Source: Zarea fungicola
Taxonomy: Eukaryota > Ascomycota > Sordariomycetes > Hypocreales > Cordycipitaceae
NCBI GenBank assembly: GCA_900169235.1
Contig: FWCC01000221.1
Location: forward strand, 1 to 64,000
Reading direction: 5' to 3'
DNA: 64,000 nt
Part shown: piece after piece, positions 1-10,964 of the stretch
How the letters are laid out: each line of letters begins with the position of its first letter
Numbering within the stretch: the stretch's first letter is position 1
Made by a program: the position numbers and the translations under genes
Notes under the pieces: generated by a model
Database searches by the model: none
Seen by the model: only the letters and a program-made list of their open reading frames with translations
Told to the model about the DNA's origin: nothing

Positions 1-1936
1 TGGGGGCGTGGCACAAGTATAGATTTTCAAGTCAAATGGTATGTAAATCATGCTCCCGCCCAAGTGAAAGACCATTGTGGACCCAGCCACCAAGCTACAC
101 CATCCCCCATAGACACGCAAAATTTGCGTGTGTCTTGAGCAGGATGACAGCCAGCTTCAGTTTGAGAAGGGACAAGCTGAAACAGATTATAATGCCAATA
201 TGTATCAGCTGGTCCGATGACGCGGCGAGAACATATCAAAACCTCACGCATTGGCTTTCACCGTTATTAAGCGACACCACTCCGAGCCCTCGCTGCGAGT
301 CGCCATCCCTCTGCAACGGAAACAACGCGTTTCCTGTACAATACAGCCCTACAAGCCCTGGTTGCACAGACTACAACCAAAGGATGGCGGGGCAGCCTCT
401 GGCCCTAGCTATCTACAAATCACTTGGAGAAGGAGTGGAAACAGGTGAGAGGGAATCGTATAGATGAAATGCACCTGACCATTCTGATAAGCGGCACTGC
501 CCCGACGCACGCACATCGGAACACCAGCGCACGAAACTAAAATGGACTGGCAATTTGCGCGGTGGAGAACCACGATGTTCCAAATCAGCTTTGGGCGATC
601 AGCGCCGAGGTTCTGTTGTGGCGGTGACGAGCTCACCCCACGGCGCGGGGCGATGAGCTAGGCGGCATAGTTGTTACAAGGGTGAGATGTGCGGTGACTG
701 ATCCAGACAGGCTGTTATTCTAGTCAGCCTTGAGCCCAAAGCTCGGTCACATGCTCTACAGGTATTATGCAGGCCGATGAGCAAATATTTGCTGATTGGT
801 GGCGGGGGAATGATTGGCCATTCAGAACACATCAGGTCCTGTAATATATTTCCTGTCATCTATTAGATGATCAATGGTTTTGTGCGTGCGTGTGTGTTGG
901 AAGAGAAATTAGTTGCCTTTTCTACGGACTCCGACTTTGTTAGTGAAAGTCAAGCAGCTGGTTGGCTACAATTTGATCTACAGGAAATACAGCAGTGGTA
1001 GCAGATAGGTCCGATGCTCTCGTCGGAAACTGAAATTACAGTTTAAGAATTACTCAATCTCAAGATACATTTTGAAAGCTCTCAATAAACTATACCATAG
1101 TCGGCAGCAGTGTGCCGCCCTGCGTTTTGAGCTTCTTCATCAACATCGTTGGGAGCTGGGAACAGCCAGCCCTAGATTCTACGGAACAAAACAGGGGGTC
1201 GGAAAAGCGAGAACAACTGCCCCGATTTCCGTCACTAGACGGGAGAATTTCTTAAAGGGGCTGATACAAGGAAATTCCACCAACCAGCTCACCCTGTAAC
1301 ACCTGGCTTTGTCTCACTTTGAGGCACCACCCGCCGCTAGTCAATATCGATCTGTGGAGATGAGACGCTGGTGATTTCATTGCGTATCCGTACATGCGTG
1401 TTGACTCTAACACTCCGCATATATTACCAGTATTACGGTCAACAGTTAATTAAGAACTAGGCTGTAATTAGCCGAGTGTCGCACCCACGAGTTTCCACCA
1501 ATAACCCCACATCGGAGGAACCAAAGCAGGGGAGGCTGAACCTGGGGTATCTGCAGGAAGTTGCCTTTTTGGGATGTTATGGGGAACCATGGAATCCGCT
1601 AAGCCAGGAAGTGCCGACGAAGGAACGATTGAATTCTTGGGATCAGTTGCCGATATAGAAGCAGATGAACATTTAAGACAGTTATCGGCATATGTTCATT
1701 TGCCGGCATGGTGATAGTTGCCGATTAGCTGTTCTAGCGTAACCTGAGCTTGAAGTTGTTTGTATATCACGGTGTTACATTAGGACAGCTAGAGTTTTGC
1801 GATGCTAAATTTCTATTTAAACCGTGATTACTTCCCATGCTTGGACACAAAAATTTCCTTCTTTCTATACCCGCAACTTCTACTCTCCTTTTGACTTACA
1901 CATAATCCGTAGTCACCACACTTCATCTCGTGAATT
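1..1936. other. Intergenic region upstream of the polysaccharide lyase
   Basis: No ORF here reads as a plausible protein; the open frames are short, overlap on both strands and carry no recognisable motif. A perfect 14-nt palindrome (AGCAAATATTTGCT) lies at 780-793. A small repeat cluster lies at 1645-1725 and is listed separately. A TATTTAA element at 1814-1820, about 120 nt before the lyase start, is a reasonable TATA-like box. Confidence 0.6.
1645..1725. repeat. Short direct and inverted repeat cluster upstream of the lyase gene
   Basis: The decamer AGTTGCCGAT occurs at 1645-1654 and again at 1716-1725. Between the copies is the inverted pair ATGAACAT (1665-1672) and ATGTTCAT (1692-1699), and an ATCGGC at 1684-1689 that is complementary to part of the decamer. 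The arrangement sits 210-290 nt before the lyase ATG, where an operator could be. No regulator can be assigned. Confidence 0.45.
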
Positions 1937-2653
1937 ATGCGCTTCTCAACGACCACTCTCCTCGCCAGTGTCGGCACTACCGTGACTGCGCTGAACCCAT
2001 CTTGTGCTCCCGGCGGCAACTTTGACCTTTCCAAATGGTCTCTCCAGGAGCCTGTAGCCGGCTCCGATGGCCAGCCACGCTCCATCTCGTCGTCTCAGCT
2101 GCAGGGCTGCAATGGCTACAAGGACCAGTGGTTCGCTACGGGCTCCGATGGAAGCATGGTCCTGAAGGTACCTGAGCGAAGCCAGTGCGTTACCACGCCC
2201 AACAGCCAGCACTGCCGCTCCGAGTTGCACGAAACAGGCGCGACCTGGGACCCCAAGGCAGCCAAGAACCGTCTGTTTGCTGAGGTACAGGTCACCAAGA
2301 ACGCTGGCGAGGTGTGCGTCGGCCAGATTCACATTGACGGCACCAAATCTACCAAGCCCGTCGCCGAGCTGTACCTCAACAGCTCAGGTCAGCTCAACCT
2401 GGGCGTCAACACTTGCCTCACCTGCAGCCAGAAGCGCTCGCCTGTCGGCTCTGTGGGTAGCGGCAATGCCAGGTTCACGTACGAGATCCGCTATGAGGCC
2501 GGAAAGCTGAGCGTGGGCATCAATGGAGGAGCGCAAAAGACGTTCTCAACCTATGACTTGAACTCTCCCAAAAGCTACTTTAAGGCTGGCAACTATAACC
2601 AGGGTTCTGGCGCCACTGAGATGCACATCTACCAGCTCAAGATCTCACACTAA
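1937..2653 (+). CDS. Secreted polysaccharide lyase, PL7 (alginate lyase 2) superfamily
   Basis: Single-exon gene for 238 residues. Residues 1-19 form a signal peptide, so the enzyme should be secreted. The three conserved blocks of the PL7 jelly-roll lyases are present in order: RSELHE at 94-99, QIH at 130-132 and YFKAGNYNQ at 214-222. In the family the Arg, Gln, His and Tyr of these blocks bind the uronate carboxylate and carry out beta-elimination. Length fits a stand-alone catalytic domain with no binding module. Several Cys residues (about 58, 84, 93, 127, 160, 163) suggest disulfides. The substrate could be alginate, but a soil fungus may use it on glucuronan or another polyuronate, and the related PL20 glucuronan lyases share the fold. 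The start is the first ATG and gives an ideal signal peptide. A TATTTAA box lies about 120 nt upstream. Confidence 0.88.
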   Translation: MRFSTTTLLASVGTTVTALNPSCAPGGNFDLSKWSLQEPVAGSDGQPRSISSSQLQGCNGYKDQWFATGSDGSMVLKVPERSQCVTTPNSQHCRSELHETGATWDPKAAKNRLFAEVQVTKNAGEVCVGQIHIDGTKSTKPVAELYLNSSGQLNLGVNTCLTCSQKRSPVGSVGSGNARFTYEIRYEAGKLSVGINGGAQKTFSTYDLNSPKSYFKAGNYNQGSGATEMHIYQLKISH

Positions 2654-3702
2654 GCTCTGTTGCCGTTTTTGGTCTTGAAAATGTATATATTCAGCAAATA
2701 TAGTCAACGTATATATTTTCGCAGCATATATTAAAGAGTACATAAAATGACTTTTCCGCACTAGTGGGTATATACTTTGCCTTATATGTACTTCTGTCTT
2801 CCCCGAACTGTCTGTTCTCATTGTAAACTGAACGAGCAAACTCCAAATCCACAATGTACTGCCGTTGTTGCGGGCAATGGCTGGTCATTACAACTTCAGT
2901 GCTGAATATGCAGCAATATCCTCCCCTCATCACACGATGGCTGTCGGCCCTAAGTTTATTAATATCTGCGTCATGCTGCACCACAAGCTTCGATACTGGA
3001 AGTAAGCCATGGGTTAGATTGTCGAAAGCCAGAGCCAGAGCATACTAGTGTCATCGGCTAATTGAGATTTTGCACTGACTTGTGCTTCGGAACGTAGTTA
3101 CCGGCAAGTTGGCAGCTTGTGGAGAGTTTGGCAGTCTAACAAGAGGGAGTTGGCTTTTATCCATGTACTCACGGTGGAGGAAATTGGATGGACTCCCAAC
3201 TGTGGAAGCAGATTCCCAGCGCCTACAAGCTCCAAAGCCATGGGTGCATGGTCCCGCAACTCACCAATCCGTCGGGGTCTGTGCTGTTGTCTCGATCTGC
3301 TCATATTAAAACTACTAGCATTGCTAGCAAGTGTGACTTGGCTACGGACTGCAGCCTTTTAATCTTGGCCTTTATTAGCTTTATCTTTAATCTTTAATAT
3401 CTTATTTCTTCTCTCTTCTTTTAAGCTGTGTGATAAAGAATTAGGCGTCCTACCCTTCGGGGATGACCTGACCTGTGCGCTGTTATGTCCACTGAAGCTT
3501 ACCACTTACAGGGCTCCTTTTTGGTAGCAATCCACCATCCAGGTTTTTACACCCTCTGTTTACGTCTTCATCTCCACATTGCACACGACAGTCCTCGTCG
3601 CGAAACACACCAGCCATATCATCGCCCTTCCTGTTCGTTTCTTGGCAAACCAGAAGCTCAATCATCACTGGTGAGACAGCCGGTAATGATCAGAAATACG
3701 CA
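2654..3702. other. Intergenic region between lyase and Zn2Cys6 regulator
   Basis: AT-rich 3' flank of the lyase gene (repeated TATATATT near 2685-2735), followed by sequence with only short overlapping ORFs and no recognisable product. The promoter of the regulator must lie in its right part; no clear TATA box is seen. Confidence 0.5.
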
Positions 3703-5763
3703 ATGCCAAAGGCACCTCGCAATCTTCAGGCGTGTCAAGAATGGTACGCATAACTGCTTTTTCGCCGCGGTCCCGTGCTGGTGAACCAACTGACAAGATG
3801 CCTGCCCGCATCATAGTCGCACCCGCAAGGTTCGATGCGACGGAACCAAGCCCCGATGCAACACATGCATGCGGAGGGGCCAGACCTGTAACTGGACGGC
3901 CAAACTCGCACCAGGCAACTATCATTTTGTCTATGTTGAAGAGGCAACCTCACAGCAGACTCCGCCCCGGCATATCCAATCCAAAAGCCGCGACGGTGAC
4001 ACAGGTCCTCGTCAACAGCCAGCTCACGACACCCTCTCCACGGCGCTCAGACAGCGTCTCCTTCACATATTTACGCAGACGCATCAGATGCTGGAGCTCT
4101 GTGGCTGCGTCGACATCGACACGCTTAAGCAAACTGCTGGCACGGACAAGGACCACTTTCTGCTTCACGCGATTGCGGCGCTGTCTTCCTTGTACCTATC
4201 AGACGTCGAGGCTGCCTCCCAATCTCGCTTTGCCAACTCCAGGAGCTTCATGGCATTCTATAGATCTGAGGCACAGGCGTCATCTCGCTCACTTTCTGAT
4301 GAGCCGTCAGGTACGGATTCCGCCCTCAGCTCCCGCTGGCTACGCGCAGATTACCCCTCGTATCGTACTGATATTCCAAAGTTGTCACCATTCAAGGAAA
4401 CCTCATTTTGGGCCTCTGCGAGCTCTTAACTATGGCTACCTCCAAAGCTTGGCTGCACATTGGCCTCGCCATTCGCATGGCCCAGACGCTGCGCATGCGG
4501 CGTGAATACAATCGTCGACTGGTGCCCCGCCACCGTGAAGTGAGACGGCGCACTTTCTGGGCATGCGTCATACTCGACCGTCTTGTCGCTTACTGCACGT
4601 TTCGCACCCAGACCATAGAGCTCCAACTTATAGATCTTCATCTCCCCTGCAGCGAGGTTGCGTTTGCCTTTGGTCATGAAACCCCCGGGCCGACTATGCA
4701 AGAGCTGGGCACGGCGCCCGGTGACATTGGGGCAGAAAAGATGACACTGGCGTATTTTGTCAAGACATTCTTGCTGTGGTCTCCAGTTGCCCGCATCTAC
4801 GTTGACGGCGGTCGAAAGGTTGAACCCTCGGACCGCCGAAGACCTTCTCTCAGCTCCCTAGAGTACGAAGCGTCGGTTTCAACCTGGCGGGACACTCTGC
4901 CCGCCGAGATGCAGTGGTCTGAGCGTAACCTGCGCGCGCATCAATCTCTTGGACAGGCCTCTCATTTCATCAGCATGCATTTACTCATTCAGCACGCCTC
5001 ATTCTTGTCCCACCATGAGCATCTACCACATGCCGAAGAGCTAGGCGTCCTACCGACGGCCCAAAGTAATCGAGATGCCACCACCATTACGTTTTGCCTT
5101 GAAGGAGCCAGCAAGGTCGTCACAATGCTGAGGCTAATTGATAGCATCACAGCTGGTCTTTGTCACACGCAGCTCGGTGTTTGCGCTGGCATCCCAATGG
5201 TCACGGCTGCCAGCGTTCTTCTTTGGGCTCACCACTGCAGTCAAAGCGCAACATTGTCAGTAACGCTCTCAGAAGGCCAAGTAGCTCAAGCCAAGGACGA
5301 TGTAGACTACCTCGTCTTCATACTGGACTCTTGGGCCAAAACGTGGGCCCTCGCCCGAGCCTGGGCAAATTGCATCCGTCTCTTGGACGAATTCTACCAG
5401 TCACGATATCGCCGCGGCAACCAACCTTTGAAACCTGGCAACCCTGTTACTACAACAGCACGAACGGAAACGGAGTCCCTGCCTGTATCTCCTACACCCC
5501 TCCGCGACGGGGACGGATTCCCAGATTTGACTATGATCCCGAGCGACACTTACTACAAAGTCCGCCTCATCACTGGTCTTATCCTAGAGCAGCCAGAACT
5601 TTGTAAGAAGTTCTTACAGGGTTCCACGGAGCTGTCACTTGGGGAGCATGAGCCTGAGGCCCAAGTAGACCTGTGGGGTATTGACATGGAGGAGTTTGCA
5701 TGGATGAATGACCCTGATGTGGCCATGGCTGCTTCGACACTCTGGAATGATTTTGCCTTCTAG
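3703..5763 (+). CDS. Zn2Cys6 fungal transcription factor with fungal-specific regulatory domain
   Basis: Three exons, 3703-3743, 3817-4310 and 4382-5763, give 638 residues. The introns (73 and 71 nt) restore one continuous frame. The first intron splits the codon of the second cysteine, so the 41-nt first exon supplies the start of the zinc cluster. The joined motif is ACQECRTRKVRCDG followed by KPRCNTCMRRGQTC. That is a perfect C-x2-C-x6-C-x6-C-x2-C-x6-C binuclear cluster at residues 11-38. The middle contains the fungal_trans (middle homology) region, with GLCELLTMATSKAWLHIG and AIRMAQTLRMRREY just after the second junction. Such proteins bind CGG-containing sites in the nucleus and control adjacent genes. 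The gene ends 60 nt from the end of the convergent permease gene, and CGG pairs occur in the promoter shared by the permease and the C45 enzyme, so it may control both. Target and inducer are unknown. Confidence 0.92.
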
Positions 5764-5822
5764 GCATTGATAGTCAATACATCACCGTCGCATGCACTGC
5801 TCTACCAGGTGAGTTGTACTGT

Positions 5823-7583
5823 CTAATACACATATCTGAAGCCCTCGATTTCCTTGTCCGTCTTGTCCAGCATAGCCATTAGCGCTTGCGTCTGGATGTT
5901 ATCGGGATCGGCCATTTCATTGTTGTCATCTTGTCGATCCCGGCGACGGTTTACCCACGAGAGGTAGAAACGCAGACCGAGACAGAGAAGGAAGCAAGCC
6001 GATTGGCATACAATGAGAGCGGCAAACCCGGAACTATACGAAGGTGCTTCTCGCTCGAAGAAGATTTGTGGCCCAATGATGTTGCCTGCGCAGTAAGCAA
6101 TAAAGCTCTATAGGCAGGTTAGTACGCAGTGGCTTCTGGTGGCGCTGTCATTGGCTTACCAGTGCATTCACAGTGGTTTTCTTTGTAAATCCACCAATAT
6201 TGCCAGATACCATTGACATGAGCAGCGGAAATGACGCAGAATTGGCACCCATCAAACATGTTCCTGCATACCGACCCCATTTCTCATGTGCAGGCAGCTG
6301 TCTGACAAGAGCAGCGCCGACCAGGGCAACAGCAAAAGTGAGCATCATCCAATATGTCCGCGTGTTTCTGAGATAGCTGCTGCCTCCCGTGCAGAGTAAG
6401 ACGAGTACAAACTGTACCAGGTACGGTACACATTGAAGGAGAAGAGTCTGGAAAGTGCTGAAGCCAATACCATTGAGAATGATGGAGCGGAACTGGTTCA
6501 ACGTTAGATAATCATTGATAGCCTGGCTGGTTTCAACTCACAGTGGTGACACCGCCGTTGGGGATATTGCTGGAAAACTGTATGAGCACCAGAAACCATG
6601 TCTGCGCGTCGAGGAGGGCCTCTTGCACTTGATCCCATTTCAGCTCATTGTTTTTAATGCCAGTCAAGTTCTCCTGGACGCGAATGACAACCTTTTCGCG
6701 ATCTTCTTTGCTAAAGAACCAAGCATTGAACGGTTCGTCTGGAAGTAAAAACACATTTGCACACGACCATGCAACAGTGAACCCGCCAAGAATCAGGAAG
6801 ACAGCCTTGAGGAATTGCGTAAGTCGAGACGAATGAGCTACTTGATGAGGGATGGGGTTCAACACACCTTCCATGGCGCAATACTAGTGATGTGCCCGAT
6901 GCCGTAGTTGAGAAGACCACCGAATAATCCAGCACAAGTATTGCCAAGGAACCAGGCGGCATGGCGGAGAGGCTGCTCGGACTTTTTATAAAACATGGAA
7001 ATAATAATTGTCAGTCCTGGCGCAATCGCCGACTCGGCGACGCCGAGGAAGAACCGTGTGGCCAGGAGGCTGCCTGCGTTTTGACAGACAGCCGTGAGCA
7101 TCAGGATAGCCCCCCAGACAAGACTTGCGAATTCAGTGAATTGTCTGTATTTATACATGTATAGAATGGGGACTCACATGGACAGTGTAATTGCCTTGCC
7201 GACTTTCCATCGAATCATTAAAACACCGACCGGGTATGATGCAATGAGGTAGCCAAAGTAGTAAATGCCACTGGACCACGAGTACTCCTGTCCTGTAAGG
7301 TGAAGATCTTTGCGAAGACCCAGAATGGCTGTTGATCCGAGAGCCGACTTGTCGAGGTATTGGAAAAAGTAGGACAGGCCCATGATTGGCAGTAAACTGG
7401 TAGAAGGTATCAGATCTCAAGCTTCATTGGCCATAGGTTTTCTTGCTGTACTTGCCATAGATCCAGCTTCCGCAGGATCCTCTGATCTTCCTCTGGTGAC
7501 AGGTAAGTGCGAGCATCTCCGATTACCTTGGCATCTTCAGCTTCTTGGACGTGGCCCTTGTCGTCAATGCCGTGGTCCACCAT
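5823..7583 (-). CDS. MFS permease, allantoate permease (Dal5-like) / anion:cation symporter family
   Basis: Six exons on the minus strand (7583-7456, 7396-7178, 7123-6868, 6805-6542, 6492-6160, 6107-5823) give 494 residues, the usual length for this family. The hallmark first segment reads LLPIMGLSYFFQYLDKSALG, followed by a hydrophobic pattern consistent with 12 membrane helices, and RFFLGVAESAIAPGLTI matches the family's helix-4 region. Dal5-type carriers bring anionic nutrients such as allantoate, ureidosuccinate, nicotinate or small peptides through the plasma membrane. Intron 1 (7455-7397, 59 nt) has a GC donor in strong context (TG|GCAAGT); the other four are GT-AG and 49-62 nt. The gene is convergent with the Zn2Cys6 regulator and divergent from the C45 enzyme gene. 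This suggests co-regulated uptake of that enzyme's substrate, but the substrate cannot be read from sequence. Confidence 0.92.
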
Positions 7584-8075
7584 GACTGTAGATGTTGTGC
7601 AAGCTCAAATTTGAATAATAAAAAAGGATATTTCCTGATCAATTCAGTGACATTGATGCGGAGATGAGAGAGCCTTTAAACAGCGAGAGAGAAACGCCAA
7701 GAATGGGCCGTCGCTGAGAGAATGTACATTTCTCCAGATTCCACTTACACCCCCAGCTTGCCTGTTAATTTGGATGTGGGGTAGCTTGCGGGGAAGCTCC
7801 GGTCAGCCTCGGTCAAAGTTCTCGGAAGCTAACCAGTTATAGCTAGCGTATTTCGGCTTTTAACCATATCCATCGTTTACTCGCTCGGCAGCTAACTAAT
7901 CAAAGCGGTTCCGGTCCGAATCTTGTCAGAGGCTTTGTAGTAGCACATCTGTGCGTGGGCTGATGAGGAAGCTGCGAATACACTTAAAAAGCTACAATTT
8001 CCTTTATCATTTAATAAGTGAATTTGTCCATCTTGTGAATATCATATACCCAATCGCTTATTATAGATACGCATC
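7584..8075. promoter_or_regulatory. Divergent promoter between the permease and the C45 enzyme, with CGG-type sites
   Basis: This 492-nt intergenic stretch drives both genes. It contains triplet pairs of the kind recognised by Zn2Cys6 proteins: CGG-N7-CCG at 7789-7801, CGG-N10-CGG (direct) at 7810-7825 and CGG-N2-CCG at 7906-7913. The regulator gene is the next but one neighbour. The sites are short and could be chance; their concentration in a shared promoter is the argument. Confidence 0.4.
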
Positions 8076-9353
8076 ATGTTGGAAATTAATTGCTCTGGAG
8101 TGCCTTATGAGGTTGTACATCCTCCACACCAGGAATTGAGGCTTGCAGGACGCTAACCCTGTTTGTCCAGATTGGCTTTCATCATGGAAGCCAAGCCAAG
8201 ACCCTGGTTCATGGCAGTGTGGCGTTTTATACCGAGTACTTCCAAAAGAATAGCAAGATGAGTTGGTCGGCTGCCGAGGATGCTGCCAAGAAATTCCACC
8301 CGTTTTTGGAGCAGCATGTTCCTCATCTTGTGGAGGAGATGCGAGGCATGTAAAATATACTTGGCATGTTGCTCGTGCCGTCAAGGGAAATGTATGCTGA
8401 CGAGTTTTGCTAAAAAGGTATTGCTGACGGCGCTGGACTCTCATATGAGTCTGTATTAGCACTGAATGCACGAACTGAAATCTCCATGGGCATGATGGAT
8501 GATGGATGCACATCCCTGTCCTGGACAACGGACAAGTTTAGTGTTGCAGGTCAAAATTGGGATGTAAGTCTCTATAAACGGCAATAACATGCAGTGTGCA
8601 GGACCCTGACTCGTTTTCTTTCCTTTCCCCTTCCATCAGTGGGATATCCCCCAAAAAGCACGGCTTGTCCTCATGCACATCAAGCCAGCCCCCGACGGCA
8701 CCGTTCAGAGACCCAAGGTTAGTCTCCTCACCGAGGCCGGTCTCCTGAGCAAGAGCGGCCTCAACTCGGCCGGCGTGGCCGTTTTTGTCAACGCCATCAA
8801 GGCCCGGGGTGTCAAGTTCGACGCCCTCCCCGTACACATTGCCCTCCGCGCCGTGCTCGACTGCGAAAGCCGCCTCAAGGCGATTGCGCGCCTGCGGTCC
8901 CTCACGCTGGGCACCTCTGGCCACATCATGATTGCGGACAAGACGGGCGGCACGTCGCTCGAGTTTAGCCATCTCGACATTATGCAGCTCGACATGGTGG
9001 ATGGGCAGGTCGCGCACACGAACCACTTCCTGGTCCCGCACGACGATCGGGTCAAGGACGGCATCATCTTTCCCGATTCGCTGGCGCGGATGAAGCGCAT
9101 CAAGATGCTGCTGGCACAGGGCAAGGAGCAGGTTCGGGGGAGCGAGGGCGCGTCACCGGTGGCATGCTGCGAGCGCATGCTACAGGATGAGGACGGTTTC
9201 CCTACAGCGATAAACAGGAAGAGCAGTCCCATAAGGGCGAGCGAGACGCTGTATAGCATCATGTGCGATTTGCACAGCAGGGTGGCGTATGTGAAGCTCG
9301 GGCGGCCGAATGAGCCCGAAGGCCACTGGACGCTGAAGCCGGTAGACCTATAA
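8076..9353 (+). CDS. Peptidase C45 / acyl-CoA:6-aminopenicillanate acyltransferase-like N-terminal nucleophile enzyme
   Basis: Four exons, 8076-8111, 8171-8345, 8418-8563 and 8640-9353, give 356 residues, almost the 357 of Penicillium PenDE. The first exon (MLEINCSGVPYE) joins to IGFHHG, the typical N-terminal motif of the family. The self-cleavage site is Gly100-Cys101 in DDGCTSLSW. After autoproteolysis Cys101 becomes the N-terminal nucleophile, giving an alpha subunit of about 11 kDa and a beta subunit of about 28 kDa. Other conserved blocks are GIADGAG, LALNARTEI, GQNWDW, LLTEAGL, GLNSAGV, PVHIALR and HTNHFL. Intron 2 (8346-8417) needs a GC donor (AG|GCATGT) to keep GIADGAG in frame. The C terminus is PVDL, not a peroxisomal ARL/SKL signal, and no penicillin genes are present, so this is more likely an amidase or acyltransferase on another N-acyl compound. 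Confidence 0.9.
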
Positions 9354-10964
9354 TTGGAATGCGGAGCAGAGCTGTAAAACCATATGGAGACTAGAAACAA
9401 TTAAAAATGTATACACAAAATACATCCACTACACCAAGGGTATTATTGAGCTCGTTCTGTAGATAGCCTGGTTATTGCGGCCCTGGTTCTAGATTGCGCG
9501 AGAGCCGATGTGTATCAAGCATCTTCTTTCATTAGTTAAGTTTGTTATTTATCCCTCTACTTCTGTAATAATGCTTTATTTCACACCTTGACAACCCATT
9601 CTCTCTGGACCACACTGCGAGGGTCTACTTGCTGCCTCTATTGATTAAAAACATGCGTGTTTCAGGCTGGCGGTCGCAATCCAAGACAAAAAGACTGAGA
9701 GAAAAATGTTTAAAAAATACGCATAAAGAATGAGGTATATTTTTTTTCTTTCCCTTTCTCACATACAAGTTTAGAGGGAAATACTTGGTGACGCGGAGTC
9801 ATTTAAAGAGGCCGCCTGGCGATTTGATTACCTACATTTATGTGTGTGCTATGAGGATGGTCCAGAAGCAAACTGGTGTCCGTGTTCGTACCATCTCACG
9901 TACGTCGAATCCTCGGCTGCCAACTTTGGAAAGAAGTACTTTACTAAATGAAATAAAATAAAACCCCTTTTTAATACAATTAAAAAAGAAGAAAAAATTG
10001 ATTCCAGTTGAACTGCAAGAGCAAGTACATCGACAACGACGCAAATATAATCGTAGCAAGCCACCAAATGAACAAGTTTCACAAGAGTCGCCGTTCATGT
10101 CCGACGCTGTTATTAGCCTGGTACTTGACTGCCTCATCTCAAAGCAGCCACACCAGCAGCCACCGACGGTGACCTGCCTGCAAACTAATTCTTGTTCCCC
10201 TGATCTAATAATATTTACTAAGGTACCTACTAAGCTAGCGGCCCCCAACAGAATATCGTCACCGACTTCTTTCCTCCAAAAAAAAAAACATATGTCATGC
10301 AGTGTCATCGCCATTCGCCACGTCCTTTAATTTCGCTCAAACACCACCGCTCCAGAGAAGAAACAACAACTGCCCAGGTATTCTCCGAGTTCTCTCAAAT
10401 TACAACACTCTCACACTCTTCTCACCTTTTTTTTCCTTTTGCTAGCCAGACTTTTTCCTTTGCCCCTAGCATTGCTGCCTCACCGTTCCCCTCCTTGCGC
10501 CCCGCCAACTCGCTTGTGACCACATTTTGGTGCCCAACGCACCTCCGCCGCCCGTGATTCAAAGACCTCTCTGTCCTCGCCTTGTTCTATTTCTGTTCCT
10601 TTCTGCATCTCTTCTTCTGGTACTCGATTTCTCTCGCCTCCAAGCCTTGAATACTATTCTGCTTCGTAGAACTTCTTTGCCTCTGTCTCGCCTGCCCGCC
10701 AACTCGAAACCTTCACGCGCTTCGCCCCCACCATCCGCGGCACCCGTGGTTGATCAAGAAACCCTCCCATTCACTTCTGGCACCTGTGAACAAAGCGCCC
10801 CGCGAAATTTTGTTTGTTCCTTGCTTGCCCTCTGAACAGTTTCTTTGTGACCTTTATAAGAAATAAAATAACATTCACCAAGAAATCACAAATGGAGGTA
10901 GCTTACCACTGCCTGCAAACCTCCAGAAAATCACCAGCGACTAACTCAACACCCGGTTTAGACC
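9354..10964. other. Intergenic region and long leader of the Gln-rich gene
   Basis: No gene is supported. The left half is AT-rich with homopolymer A and T runs. The right half (about 10380-10840) is strongly pyrimidine-rich, as in fungal promoters and 5' leaders, and leads into the Gln-rich protein gene. A possible short coding exon and intron at 10892-10961 are described with that gene. Confidence 0.5.
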
